In this document: one piece after another, positions 47,104 through 55,767 of the stretch
Layout: every line of letters starts with the position of its first letter
How positions within the stretch are numbered: the first letter of the stretch is position 1
NCBI RefSeq assembly: GCF_005145025.1
Contig: NZ_CP039695.1
Location: 620,001-684,000 of the forward strand
Length of the DNA: 64,000 nt
Source: Novosphingobium sp. EMRT-2
GTDB taxonomy: Bacteria > Pseudomonadota > Alphaproteobacteria > Sphingomonadales > Sphingomonadaceae
Direction: 5' to 3'
Notes under the pieces: generated by a model
The model's input: only the letters and a program-made list of their open reading frames with translations
Told to the model about the DNA's origin: nothing
The model's database searches: none
Made by a program: the position numbers and the translations under genes

Positions 47104-47109
47104 GCTACA

Positions 47110-47317
47110 TGCTGCGTGCATTCCGGGATGTCTCGTGATCTCGCTGGCGCCCGGAACGAAGGTCTATCTGGCAAGCAAGCCGGTCAGCATGCGGCTCGGC
47201 TTCGATGGGCTGGCGGCACTGGTTCGCCCGCTGTTCGCGGTCGAACCCTACGGCGGGCATGTTTTCCTCTTCCGAAGCAAGAGCGGCAACTACCTGAAGG
47301 CGCTGCACTGGGACGGG
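47110..47317 (+). pseudogene. IS66-family remnant (tnpA tail and truncated tnpB)
   Basis: The first 21 bases after IS21 copy 1 read as the tail of an ORF (MLRAFRDVS, stop at 47137), fitting the end of a tnpA. The next frame, from GTG 47135, gives the start of an IS66 TnpB protein: ISLAPGTKVYLASKPVSMRLGFDGLAALV and then HVFLFRSKSGNYLKALHWDG. After residue 61 the sequence leaves the family at 47318, where a new TGTCG end begins. The IS66 element was therefore cut on both sides by later insertions. Confidence 0.8.
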
Positions 47318-47357
47318 TGTCGTGTTGCCTCACATAAATTTGTTACCGCTTGCCTCA
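47318..47357. repeat. Putative terminal repeat of a lost transposon (TGTCG end)
   Basis: Sequence foreign to IS66 TnpB starts with TGTCGTGTTGCCTCACAT. The word TTGCCTCA recurs at 47325-47332 and 47350-47357. A 5'-TGTCG start with short subterminal repeats is known from TniA/Tn5053-type and related Mu-like transposons. No opposite end is visible in this window; the element is cut by IS21 copy 2 at 48357. Assignment is inferred. Confidence 0.45.
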
Positions 47358-47391
47358 GCAGGAATGTTCCCTGTCGTCTTATCATAGCACC

Positions 47392-47450
47392 GCTTATGGG
47401 CTTTGGGCTGCGCGGAGCCTTTGGCGTAGTGCGGCCCGAAGCCCATAAGC
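47392..47450. repeat. Long imperfect hairpin of unknown role
   Basis: GCTTATGGGCTT (47392-47403) and AAGCCCATAAGC (47439-47450) are perfect 12-bp inverted arms, and the inner arms TGGGCTGCGC and GTGCGGCCCG pair with a few mismatches. It lies 22 bp past the end of the transposase remnant on the minus strand and could end its transcription. It does not have the R' and R'' boxes of an integron attC site. Confidence 0.6.
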
Positions 47451-47471
47451 TAAGGTTTGCTTTCGCACTGC

Positions 47472-48356
47472 TTACTCTGGTGAGCTCGGATGTACATAAG
47501 GCGGTACGTGGACACGCGCTCCCGCGGCAGTGACTGGGCCGAATAGCTCGCTGATTAGCTGCCCAATTGCCTCTTGGCGCCACGCTCTAACGCGTCTCTG
47601 TAATGTGGAGAGCTGTTGTAGAGTACGCGCCGGGATATCGCGCCTGGAACTCGGTGAGGAGCTCGAGCGCGGTCTGGTCGGGCTTCTGTTCGAGGCACTC
47701 GACCATTTCCGGCCAATGCTGGCCGAAGATTTCGGGGCGGCGTCCACGGGGTCTGTCGCTGCGCAGGCGATAGGTCTTGGGCCCCACGACCACGCCCCTC
47801 TCCCGAGCCCTCTTGCGCCAATCGCTCACTCGTCGGGCAAAAGTCTTGTACTGTTTTCGGGTGAACCGTCCCGGGAACTGGATGCAGAGCTCCTCGAAGA
47901 GCTGCATGGCACTGATGTTTGGAAGTTCTTCAAGCCGGCGGCACGCAATTGGCCATGCCAGGCGGAGTGCGTGGACTTTGGCGCTTCCGGGCTCAGCATA
48001 ACTCGGCGTTGGACGACCAACCTGCTCCGGCGAAATTGGGGCGGACGAAGCAACCGATACCCGTTTTTCTGCCGGAACTGACATAGGCTGTTGTTTTGGC
48101 TTAGCCTGCAGGCCCCGTAGGTATTTGGGCACGCTGTCCGTCGAGAACGTTGGTCGAACCTCCCCCTCGCGCCAAGCGCTCGATAAGCGCCCTGCAAATG
48201 ATACGAGGTCAGGAGAGTCAGATATTGGCGGCGGAATATTTTCACCAGCGGCCAGCACTGCGAGATATGCTTGAACGGCTCGGATCTCTTCCAGCAGCTT
48301 CAGGGGATCCAAAGAGGCTGCAATGTTTCGCAGTTGTTCCTTGGTTGCATCTGGAA
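47472..48356 (-). pseudogene. C-terminal fragment of a DDE transposase, frameshifted
   Basis: On the minus strand from the IS21 copy 2 junction, the frame reads NIPDATKEQLRNIAASL and runs to a repeated helical unit: LFEELCIQFPGRFTRKQYKTFARRVSDWR, then LLTEFQARYPGAYS. A stop follows at 47587, but the neighbouring frame continues the second unit as LSTLQRRVRAWRQEAIGQLI to a stop at 47472. A one-base shift near 47630 explains this. The catalytic N-terminal part is missing. The paired F/YPG-x-LQRRV-WR repeats occur at the C end of some transposases of the integrase-core type; I cannot name the family with certainty. Confidence 0.65.
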
Positions 48357-48458
48357 TGTTGAGTAGCGCTGAGGATTGACCCGGGATTATCACTGAGAAT
48401 TGACCCGGGTGGGTGTGGGTTATGTGCTGCCCAAGAGGGGCACGGTCAAGAGTCGGGT

Positions 48459-49226
48459 TTATCCCTTTCTGGATTTGGGTGCGGCGGAGCTGGCCCTGAA
48501 GCGGAAGCTGTCATTGCCTGTCTCGAGGATGTGGCAATGATGGGTGAGGCGATCGAGCAAAGCTGTGGTCATCTTGGCATCGCCGAAGACGCCAGACCAT
48601 TCGCTGAAGCTGAGGTTGGTTGTGATCACGACGCTGGTGCGCTCGTAGAGTTTGCTGAGCAGATGGAATAGCAGGGCGCCGCCTGACGGGCTGAACGGCA
48701 GATATCCCAGTTCATCCAGGATGATGAGATCGAGCTTGAGCAGCCGCTCGGCAATCTGGCCAGCCCTGTTGGCCGCCTTTTCCTGTTCAAGCGCATTGAC
48801 CAGATCGACAGTGGCAAAGAAGCGCACTTTCCTGCGATGGTGCTCGACGGCCTGGACGCCAAGAGCGGTGGCCATGTGGCTCTTGCCGGTGCCAGGGCCG
48901 CCAATCAGCACAACATTGTCGGCACTGTCCATGAAGTCGCCGCGGTGGAGCTGACGTACCAATGCCTCATTGACCTCGCTGGCGGCAAAATCGAATCCGG
49001 CCAGGTCCTTGTATGCCGGGAAGCGAGCAGCCTTGATCTGATAGGCGATCGAGCGGACCTCGCGCTCGGCCATTTCTGCCTTGAGCAACTGGGACAGTGT
49101 CGGCACGGTCGCCTCGAACGCCGGGGCCCCTTGCTCGATCAGGTCGCTAACGGCTTGGGCCATGCCATACATCTTGAGGCCGCGGAGCATTACGACCACA
49201 GCAGCGCTGGCAGGATCATGACGCAT
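48459..49226 (-). CDS. istB: IS21-family helper ATPase IstB (copy 2)
   Basis: A 255-residue AAA+ ATPase with Walker [10 protein letters not shown] near residue 107, Walker [14 protein letters not shown] and the sensor [19 protein letters not shown]. It overlaps the end of istA by eleven bases. The ORF is intact, so this element may be mobile. Confidence 0.95.
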   Translation of the reverse strand: MRHDPASAAVVVMLRGLKMYGMAQAVSDLIEQGAPAFEATVPTLSQLLKAEMAEREVRSIAYQIKAARFPAYKDLAGFDFAASEVNEALVRQLHRGDFMDSADNVVLIGGPGTGKSHMATALGVQAVEHHRRKVRFFATVDLVNALEQEKAANRAGQIAERLLKLDLIILDELGYLPFSPSGGALLFHLLSKLYERTSVVITTNLSFSEWSGVFGDAKMTTALLDRLTHHCHILETGNDSFRFRASSAAPKSRKG

Positions 49227-50745
49227 GGCGCAACTCCCTCAGCGTGTCGTAGCGGCCAACATCGGCTTTGGGCTCCTTGCCGAGGCGCAAGGCTTGTGGA
49301 GCATCGATCGGGGGAGCCGGTGGTGCCTTCCCATCGATCAGGCGATGCAGGATATTGAGAACATGGGTTTTGGTTGCGACCCCGTCCTCGAGGGCAAGTT
49401 CAACAGCGCGCAGGACAGCCTGTTCGTCATGGTGCAGGACAAGGGACAGGATCTCGACCATTTCCTTGTCTCCGCCAGGCCGCTTGAGCAGCCTTACCTG
49501 TAGTTGCCGGAAGGCTTCGGGCATCTCCAGGAATGGGGCGCCATTGCGCAAGGCCCCCGGCTTGCGCTGAACAACGGCCAGATAGTGCCGCCAGTCATAG
49601 ATCGTACGCCCGGACCTATGATGGGACCGATCAATGATCCGCTCGTGTTCACACAGGACCTGCCCTTCCGCGACAATGACGAGCCGTTCGGGGTACACAC
49701 GCAGACTGACGGGCCGATTGGCGAAGGAGGCTGGCACGCTGTAACGATTGCGTTCGAAGGCAATCAGGCAAGTGGGTGACACACGCTTGGTTTGCTCGAC
49801 GAAGCCATCAAAGGGTCGCCCCATGGGCATCAGGCTGGCCACCTCCTCGGCGTGTACATCTGCGATGGTGCCGGGCAGGCCGCCGTGATGGATGTTGGCC
49901 CACTGTGCGATGCATTGCTCTTCAAGCCAGACATTGAGTGTTGCGAGATCCGGGAAGTGAGGCATTGGCTGCCACAAGCGGTGGCGAGCGTCCTGGACGT
50001 TCTTCTCGACCTGCCCCTTCTCCCAGCCTGAGGCTGGATTGCAGAAATCCGTCTCGAACAGATAGTGGCTGGCAAGCGCGGCAAAGCGTGCGTTCACCTG
50101 TCGGGCCTTGCCGCGGCCAATCTTGTCGACTGCGGTTTTCATGTTGTCGAAGATCCCGCGCTGCGGCACGCCACCCAAAACTCGGAACGCCTGCGTCAGC
50201 GCATCGAACAACATCTCGTGGGTCTGCAGCAGATAAGCCCGAACGATGTACGCTCGGCTATGCGACAGCTTGGTATGAGCCACTTGCAGCTTGACCTGCT
50301 TGCCACCCAGAACCGCATAGTCCTCGCTCCAGTCGAACTGGAAGGCCTCACCGGGCTGAAATACCAGCGGCACGAATGTCCCGCGTCCGCTGGTCTGTTG
50401 CTCATATTGGCGCCCACGCTTCCATTCCCGCGCAAACGCCGCCACTCGAGTATATGAGCCGTCAAAGCCGAGTGCGACGAGATCGGCGTAAAGCTGCTTG
50501 GCCGTCCGCTTCTGTTTGCGCGACTTGCCAGCCTCCACCCGCAGCCACCCCGTCAACTTCTCAGCAAAGGGGTCCAGCTTGCTCGGTCTATCAGGAACCC
50601 TGAATACCGGCTCCACCGCCTCGGCGCGAAGATATTTGCGGATCGTGTTGCGCGATAACCCCGTTCGCCGCTTGATCTCGCGAATGGATATGCCTTGCCG
50701 AAAGTGCCAGCGGCGGATCACACTGAGTAGGTCCATGTCGATCAC
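49216..50745 (-). CDS. istA: IS21-family transposase IstA (copy 2)
   Basis: A 509-residue DDE transposase. The N-terminal HTH is [28 protein letters not shown] (landmark). The catalytic residues are expected in [19 protein letters not shown] and the glutamate of [11 protein letters not shown]. The C-terminal half has the barrel region [24 protein letters not shown]. The ORF is full length. It differs clearly from copy 1, so the two elements arrived independently. Confidence 0.95.
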   Translation of the reverse strand: MIDMDLLSVIRRWHFRQGISIREIKRRTGLSRNTIRKYLRAEAVEPVFRVPDRPSKLDPFAEKLTGWLRVEAGKSRKQKRTAKQLYADLVALGFDGSYTRVAAFAREWKRGRQYEQQTSGRGTFVPLVFQPGEAFQFDWSEDYAVLGGKQVKLQVAHTKLSHSRAYIVRAYLLQTHEMLFDALTQAFRVLGGVPQRGIFDNMKTAVDKIGRGKARQVNARFAALASHYLFETDFCNPASGWEKGQVEKNVQDARHRLWQPMPHFPDLATLNVWLEEQCIAQWANIHHGGLPGTIADVHAEEVASLMPMGRPFDGFVEQTKRVSPTCLIAFERNRYSVPASFANRPVSLRVYPERLVIVAEGQVLCEHERIIDRSHHRSGRTIYDWRHYLAVVQRKPGALRNGAPFLEMPEAFRQLQVRLLKRPGGDKEMVEILSLVLHHDEQAVLRAVELALEDGVATKTHVLNILHRLIDGKAPPAPPIDAPQALRLGKEPKADVGRYDTLRELRHAS

Positions 50746-50823
50746 TCCGATGCCTCCCGACTGTCAGCCGGAGGCGAGGAAAGCATGGGTCAATTCTCAG
50801 TGATAATTTCTGGCCCTCCCGGG

Positions 50824-51717
50824 TCAATTCTCAGCGCTACTCAACAGCTCAAACCCCTCCTCGCGCTTCTGATCGTTGGCAAGTTTCATGTGCCCGGCTG
50901 GTATGCGCCAGATTGCATTCGGACATGGCTCTTCATTTTTCCAGTCGATGTTCTCCAGTTCCGTCCAGGCCATTGACCGGACAGAGCCAAGCCGCTGAGC
51001 CGTCAAGGCGACGTACCGGGAAGCCAGTTTCGTGAGCGGCGATGCCAGTTCGATCTCGGTCTTGCGGATCATGTCCTGCAACCCCTCCAGATCAAGGATC
51101 GCAGGCCTCTTTCGACCGCGCGGAATGGGCTTCAGCGCTTTTCCCACCACTGCTGCCGGATCCCTCGTCGCAAGTCCCTCAGCGATCGCGTGCACAAAAA
51201 CTGCCGACATTCTTTGGCGAACACGATGCGCAGTTTCGATCGCTCCGCGACTTTCGATCTTTCTCAGAACGGTCAGCACTACTGGCTCGTCGATTTCCGC
51301 TACCGGGAGGAGGCCAATCCATGGAAAGACCTCCTTCTCGAGGCTCGAGATAACATCTCTCGAATGCACCGGTGTCCAGCGCTCTTCTTGGAGAGCGAAC
51401 CAGTTCCGGGCCATCACCTCAAAAGTGTTTGAAACTGCAACGCTCCTTGCGATGGCAGCCTTCTTCGCCTCAATGCCCGGATCTTTCCCCTCGGCCAGCA
51501 GCTTGCGCGCTTCAAGTTTTCGATCACGGGCCTGCCTCAGGGACATTTCCGGGTAAGCCCCAAGAACGAGCCTGCGTTCTTTTCCCGCGAAACGATATTT
51601 CAGACGCCAACTCCGCCGACCGGACTTAGCGACAAACAGGTACAAGCCCTCGGAATCGGAGAGCTTGTAATCCTTGTCTTTTGCTTTCGCCTGTCGGACC
51701 GCCAGTTCGCTGAGCAT
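50824..51717 (-). pseudogene. P4-type tyrosine integrase, C terminus cut by IS21 copy 2
   Basis: From ATG 51717 the frame shows the DUF4102-type arm-binding domain (LSELAVRQAKAKDKDYKLSDSEGLYL; RFAGKERRLVLGAYPEMSL), the core-binding domain and the start of the catalytic domain with the first Arg in TAQRLGSVR. Native sequence ends at 50847, after KREEGFEL; the last seven or so residues are from the insertion element. The H-x-x-R box and the catalytic tyrosine are missing, so the integrase should be inactive. The 3' half was not found on the other side of the element. It lies 158 bp downstream of tRNA-Ser in the same orientation, as genomic-island integrases do. Confidence 0.87.
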
Positions 51718-51720
51718 TTG

Positions 51721-51763
51721 TGCCCCCAAATTTGCTGTTCGATGCCCCCAAGAATGCCCCCAA
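51721..51763. repeat. Direct repeats TGCCCCCAA upstream of the integrase
   Basis: Three exact copies of TGCCCCCAA lie at 51721-51729, 51743-51751 and 51755-51763, just upstream of the integrase start and between it and the tRNA-Ser 3' end. Their position fits integrase or excisionase arm sites of a tRNA-associated island. Similar C-rich repeats precede many P4-type integrases as I recall. Confidence 0.5.
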
Positions 51764-51873
51764 TCGTCACGGACACATGTGGAAAAATCGAAACAAATAG
51801 AGAACAACACATAGCGCCAAAAGGCAGAAAATCAAGGGATTCCGGCCATTTCTGGACGCTTGAGGAAGGGTGG

Positions 51874-51965
<92 letters not shown>

Positions 51966-52109
51966 TGAAGCGCCAAGGGACGGCTTAGGAAGCCGCCCGG
52001 TCGAGGAAGCGCGCCGTTAGCGCATGGATTGGGGCTTGCCAAGCAGAAAGATGACGCAATGCACAAGGGCTCGCTTGTTTCGCCCTGCGCCCAGCCCTAT
52101 ATTGCTGCC

Positions 52110-52514
52110 ATGCCCCATATTCCCTCCATGGACACGGATCAGGCCCGCTACTTTTCGCAGCAGGCGGGTCGGCATGTTTCCGCGCCTCACGTCGCCACGG
52201 CGCGCTTCGCGATCGGTGATGTCGTGAAGCACCGGCTGTTCGATTTCCGTGGCGTTATCTTCGATATCGACCCGGTTTTCGCCAACAGCGATGAATGGTA
52301 TGAATCCATTCCGGCAGACATGCGCCCGCCGCGCGACCAGCCTTTCTATCATCTCCTCGCCGAAAACGAGGAGAGCAGCTATGTCGCCTATGTCAGCCAG
52401 CAGAACCTGATGGCCGATCCCGACACTGGGCCAGTAGAGCACCCTTCGCTTGACCAGATGTTCGATGGCTATCGCAACGGCCGCTATCGCCTGCGCCGGA
52501 GCCTGTCCCACTAA
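52110..52514 (+). CDS. hspQ: Heat shock protein HspQ
   Basis: A 134-residue protein (from ATG 52110) of the HspQ/YccV family. The conserved domain covers FAIGDVVKHRLFDFRGVIFDIDP, ANSDEWYESIPADMRPPRDQPFYHLLAE and YVAYVSQQNL. HspQ binds hemimethylated DNA in E. coli and is a specificity factor for Lon protease. In alphaproteobacteria it may link proteolysis and the cell cycle. The N terminus is uncertain: in-frame ATGs also occur at 52029, 52059 and 52128, none with a strong ribosome-binding site. Confidence 0.9.
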   Translation: MPHIPSMDTDQARYFSQQAGRHVSAPHVATARFAIGDVVKHRLFDFRGVIFDIDPVFANSDEWYESIPADMRPPRDQPFYHLLAENEESSYVAYVSQQNLMADPDTGPVEHPSLDQMFDGYRNGRYRLRRSLSH

Positions 52515-52571
52515 GCGAACTCGCGGGGGCGAGCCGGCGCATTGGCGCTTAGCCCGCCTTCCCCGTGGGCG

Positions 52572-53441
52572 TCAGCTCTTCAGCTTCCAGCCGGACCGCA
52601 GCAACGCATAGGTGACGCCCGCCAGCGCCACGTTCAGCACGCCCAGGCCGATCGCGCCGTGCAGCACGGCAAGGTTGCTGTCGCCGATGTCGCTTTCCCC
52701 GAGAAAGCCGAAGCGGAAACCGGAAATCACATAGAAGATCGGATTGACCCGGCTGATCGCCTGGAACGCGGGGGCTAGCCGGTCGATCACGTAGAACGTG
52801 CCCGAAAGCATCGACATCGGCGTGATGATGAAGTTCGTCACCGCCGCGTTGTGATCGAACTTTTCCGCCCACATCGACGTCAGCACGCCAATGAGCGCCA
52901 GCAGCGTCGCCCCCATCAGGCCGAACCACACGATCGCCCAGGGGTGCTTCGCCTCCAGGTGCACGCCCGGCCACAGCATCATCGCCGCCGTAACGGCAAG
53001 GCCGACCAGAACGGCGCGCGTAACCGCCGCGCCGACCAGCGCCAGCAGCAGTTCCCCTTCGGAAACCGGCGGCATCAGATAGTCGATGATCGTGCCTTGG
53101 ATCTTGCCGGCAAGGAAGCTGAAGCTCGAATTGGCGAAGGCGTTGTTGATCATGCCCATGGCGATCAGGCCTGGCGCCACGAAGCTGGCGAACGGCACGC
53201 CCAGCACCACGCGGCCGCCGCCGCCAAGCGCGAGCGTGAAGATAGCGAGATACAGCAGGGTGGTGACGGCCGGCGCCCAGATCGTCTGGGTCTGCACCTT
53301 GAAGAACCGCCGCACCTCCTTCATATAGAGGGTCCACAATCCCAGCCGGTTGAAACCGCGGAAAATCGGTTGCCCAGGTTGCGGAAAGCTGCCGTGATAC
53401 CGGTTGTCGACCCCTGCGGGGGACGTGATTTGATCTGCCAT
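52572..53441 (-). CDS. ABC-2 type transporter permease
   Basis: A 289-residue inner-membrane permease with six predicted helices (LYLAIFTLALGG; FVAPGLIAMGMINNAFANSSFSF; VGLAVTAAMMLW; IVWFGLMGATLLALIGVL; FIITPMSMLSGTFYVID; a C-terminal helix). The motif LAGKIQGTIIDYLMPPVSEGELLLAL and the final RVNPIFYVISGFRFGFLG are the ABC-2 family signature, as in NodJ and drug/polysaccharide exporters. No ATP-binding partner is adjacent. The ATG at 53441 (MADQITSP) is used; upstream in-frame sequence is not conserved. Confidence 0.9.
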   Translation of the reverse strand: MADQITSPAGVDNRYHGSFPQPGQPIFRGFNRLGLWTLYMKEVRRFFKVQTQTIWAPAVTTLLYLAIFTLALGGGGRVVLGVPFASFVAPGLIAMGMINNAFANSSFSFLAGKIQGTIIDYLMPPVSEGELLLALVGAAVTRAVLVGLAVTAAMMLWPGVHLEAKHPWAIVWFGLMGATLLALIGVLTSMWAEKFDHNAAVTNFIITPMSMLSGTFYVIDRLAPAFQAISRVNPIFYVISGFRFGFLGESDIGDSNLAVLHGAIGLGVLNVALAGVTYALLRSGWKLKS

Positions 53442-53599
53442 GGCAGATGCGGTATCGCGCCGGCCTGCCTCTGACAAGGGCTGGCGGCAACGGCGTGACG
53501 AAGCTGGCGCGGGGGCCGTCCCCGCGTTGGGGAACACGATCGGCGCCGATGGCGGAAACGCGGGTCGCGCAGGGTTTTATACGAAGGATTGGCACGGGC

Positions 53600-54295
53600 A
53601 TGAGCTGGACCGAAGAGCGGATCGAGAAGCTGACGAAGATGTGGGAAGGCGGCGCCACCGCCAGCCAGATCGCCGAGGAACTCGGTGGCGTCAGCCGCAA
53701 TGCCGTGATCGGCAAGGCCCATCGCCTGGGGCTGAAGGCGCGCCCGTCCCCGGTGAAGGCAAATGAGAAGCCCGAGGCGCCGTCGGCGCCCAAGGTCGCC
53801 CGCCCGGCATCGCCCGAACCGCGTGCCGCCGCGCCGGCGCCGCGCCCTGCTCCGGTCGCTCCGCCGAGCGCGCCCGCGGCCGCTCCGGCCCCACGTCCCG
53901 CGCCCGCCGCGCCTGTCGGTGCCACGCCAGACGCGCCTGCAGCTCCCGCCGCTCCCCAACCACGGATCGTGTCGGTCGGCCCCGGCGGCTTCCTGCGCCA
54001 GGGACCTGGCGATCAGCAGGCGCCGATACCGCCGGCCCCGCCCCGCCGGCTCGTTCCCGCCCGCCCCAGCCCCGAAGTGGCGGAAAAGACCAGCCTGCTC
54101 GACCTCAACGATCGCATCTGCCGCTGGCCGATGGGCCATCCGGGCGAGCCCGATTTCCATTTCTGCGGCGAGAAGGTGAACCCCGGCTTCCCCTATTGCG
54201 TCGAGCATTGCGGGCGAGCCTATCAGGCGCAGCTTCCGCGTGGGCATCGCCGTCCGCCGCCGCCCATGCCCTTCGGCGGTCCGCGCGTCCGCTAA
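53600..54295 (+). CDS. gcrA: GcrA-family cell cycle regulator
   Basis: A 231-residue GcrA protein. The N-terminal DNA-binding domain is SWTEERIEKLTKMWEGGATASQIAEELGGVSRNAVIGKAHRLGL (landmark, residues 2-45). A very long proline/alanine-rich linker (about 50-140) leads to the C-terminal sigma-factor-binding region with CRWPMGHPGEPDFHFCG and YCVEHCGRAYQ. GcrA binds GANTC-methylated promoters with sigma-70 and drives S-phase genes in Caulobacter and relatives. The linker is longer than in Caulobacter (173 residues in all there, from memory). It is divergent from the ABC-2 permease gene. Confidence 0.93.
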   Translation: MSWTEERIEKLTKMWEGGATASQIAEELGGVSRNAVIGKAHRLGLKARPSPVKANEKPEAPSAPKVARPASPEPRAAAPAPRPAPVAPPSAPAAAPAPRPAPAAPVGATPDAPAAPAAPQPRIVSVGPGGFLRQGPGDQQAPIPPAPPRRLVPARPSPEVAEKTSLLDLNDRICRWPMGHPGEPDFHFCGEKVNPGFPYCVEHCGRAYQAQLPRGHRRPPPPMPFGGPRVR

Positions 54296-54391
54296 CCTTC
54301 GGAAATGATAAACTCTTCGATGCGGCTCCGGAATCAGGGAAATCCGCATCGGAGGGATTAACTATAGCGCGATCGCGCCGTCCTGTGGGGC

Positions 54392-55573
54392 ATGACCGAT
54401 CATGACCCCAGCTTCCCCCGTAAGGCGCGTTGGTTGGCCTGGCTTGGCCTTGCCCATGAAGAGCATGCTGATTCCTCCTCTGCCGGAGCGCACCCGGAAG
54501 AAGGCGCCGCGCACTTCTACCGCGATCCGACCCCGCAGGAAGTCTGGCTGCCTGCCAAGCGGCGAATGCTGGGCAAGATCACCGATTTCCTGATCGATCA
54601 TGATCTCGATGTGCTGCCATTCACGCTGGGCGTCGCCTATGACTGCGTCACCGGCGCGAGCCCCCGCCTGGCGCAGTTGATCCTGGAACGCACCGAAGCC
54701 GGCCAGCTGGTGAACCTGCGCTGGCTGGAAGAAGTCGCGCGCGAGCACGACAACGACAAGAGCACCGAAGTGCTCACCTCGCTGATGAACCGCCTCGAGC
54801 GCAGCCTCGACGAGCTGGGCGAAACCACGGCGGGCGCGCGGTCGGCAACCAGCGAATACAACAGTGCGCTGCGCGAGCACTTCGACGAACTCGAGGAAGC
54901 GAGCGAAACCAACGCCGTCATCTCGCGCCTGGCGAAGCTGACCGAAGCGATGATCGACCGCACGCACCAGATCGAAAAGCAGCTGTGCGAAAGCGAACAG
55001 CGCACGCGCGAACTGCAGCGGACGCTGGATGAAACGCGCCAGGTTGCCAATCACGATCACCTGACCGGCCTGCCCAATCGCCGCGCATTCGAACATCTCC
55101 TGGAGCGCGAATATCGCGAAGCGCTGGCCTCCGGCGAGGCGCTGGCGATCGCGTTCTGCGACATCGACCACTTCAAGCGGATCAACGACGTGCACGGCCA
55201 CCCGGCCGGTGACCGCGTGCTGAAGTTCGTCGCGGAATCGCTCGACAAGATTTCGGATGCGCGCTGCTACGTCGCCCGGCACGGCGGCGAGGAATTCGCG
55301 GTGCTGTTCCGTGGCATCACGGTGGAAAAGGCTTACAGGAAGCTCGACGCGACGCGCGAGGAAATCGCGCAGCGCCGGCTCGTCAACCGCGTTACCGACC
55401 TGCCCTTCGGCAGCGTGACTTTCTCGGCCGGCCTCGCAGACCTGTTTTCCTACGCCGACAAGAGCGCGGCGCTGAAGGCAGCCGATGAAGCGCTTTATGT
55501 CGCCAAGGAAAGCGGTCGCAACCAGATCGTCATCGCGCGCGGCGGCGGGCACGGCTTCGAAGCGGCAGCCTGA
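54392..55573 (+). CDS. Diguanylate cyclase (GGDEF domain)
   Basis: A 393-residue soluble protein. The N-terminal region (about 1-130) is unlike a known sensor; residues 100-220 are helical and predicted to be coiled coil (ESEQRTRELQRTLDETRQ as landmark). The GGDEF domain (about 225-385) has LTGLPNRRAFE, FCDIDHFKRINDVHGHPAGD and the active-site GGEEF near residue 300. It should make c-di-GMP from GTP. No RxxD inhibitory site is seen upstream of GGEEF at the usual distance. A PilZ effector is encoded at 33264. The gene stands alone. Confidence 0.93.
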   Translation: MTDHDPSFPRKARWLAWLGLAHEEHADSSSAGAHPEEGAAHFYRDPTPQEVWLPAKRRMLGKITDFLIDHDLDVLPFTLGVAYDCVTGASPRLAQLILERTEAGQLVNLRWLEEVAREHDNDKSTEVLTSLMNRLERSLDELGETTAGARSATSEYNSALREHFDELEEASETNAVISRLAKLTEAMIDRTHQIEKQLCESEQRTRELQRTLDETRQVANHDHLTGLPNRRAFEHLLEREYREALASGEALAIAFCDIDHFKRINDVHGHPAGDRVLKFVAESLDKISDARCYVARHGGEEFAVLFRGITVEKAYRKLDATREEIAQRRLVNRVTDLPFGSVTFSAGLADLFSYADKSAALKAADEALYVAKESGRNQIVIARGGGHGFEAAA

Positions 55574-55767
55574 CGATCGCCGTCAGCCGGAAGGGCAAGG
55601 GTCGTTCAACGGCGCCGGCATTTTTTGCCTGATCTTGTCTGGTTAACATCGAATTGTGTCTCGTGTTTGCAACAGGTTGCCACGAGCTTAACACTCAACC
55701 GTGTTTTGCGTTGCAAAATCGCCGCCTTTCCCAGCAAAATCATATATCCAAAGTTTCAGAGGCAACC

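Larger units (their letters stand above)
44320..47109 (+). mobile_element. IS21-family insertion sequence (copy 1)
   Basis: About 2790 bp with istA and istB in one frame set. The ends read TGCGTGGCGACAACTACG (left, 44320) and, on the other strand, TGTAGCGCGACGATTACG (right, 47109), sharing 12 of 18 bases and the TG...CA form of the family. Several internal copies of the GCGACAATTA motif lie at both ends. No target duplication is visible (flanks GCTCGG and TGCTGC), and the two flanks are different genes (iclR and an IS66 remnant), so the element probably took part in a deletion. Coordinates of the ends are read by eye. Confidence 0.8.
48357..50846 (-). mobile_element. IS21-family insertion sequence (copy 2)
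   Basis: About 2490 bp, unrelated in detail to copy 1. The ends are long inverted repeats: TGTTGAGTAGCGCTGAG at 48357 and its reverse complement ending at 50846, each followed inward by GATTGACCCGGG or AATTGACCCGGG. A second internal copy of CTGAGAATTGACC lies at each end. istA and istB are intact on the minus strand. There is no visible target duplication (TCTGGAA and GCTCAAA flanks). The left flank is a transposase remnant and the right flank an integrase gene, so a deletion or recombination probably accompanied it. Confidence 0.85.

Noticed and set aside
47392..47450. Possible integron attC site
   Set aside because: The arms lack the conserved GTTRRRY and RYYYAAC boxes and the spacer bases expected, and no integrase or cassette is present.
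44320..51717. Possible CRISPR-associated transposon or defence island
   Set aside because: Only IS21 genes, an IS66 scrap, a transposase tail and a broken integrase are present; there is no repeat-spacer array, Cas gene or Tn7-like target selector.
51721..51763. Plasmid-like iterons
   Set aside because: Three nonamers next to an integrase and a tRNA fit recombinase arm sites better; there is no replication initiator gene nearby.
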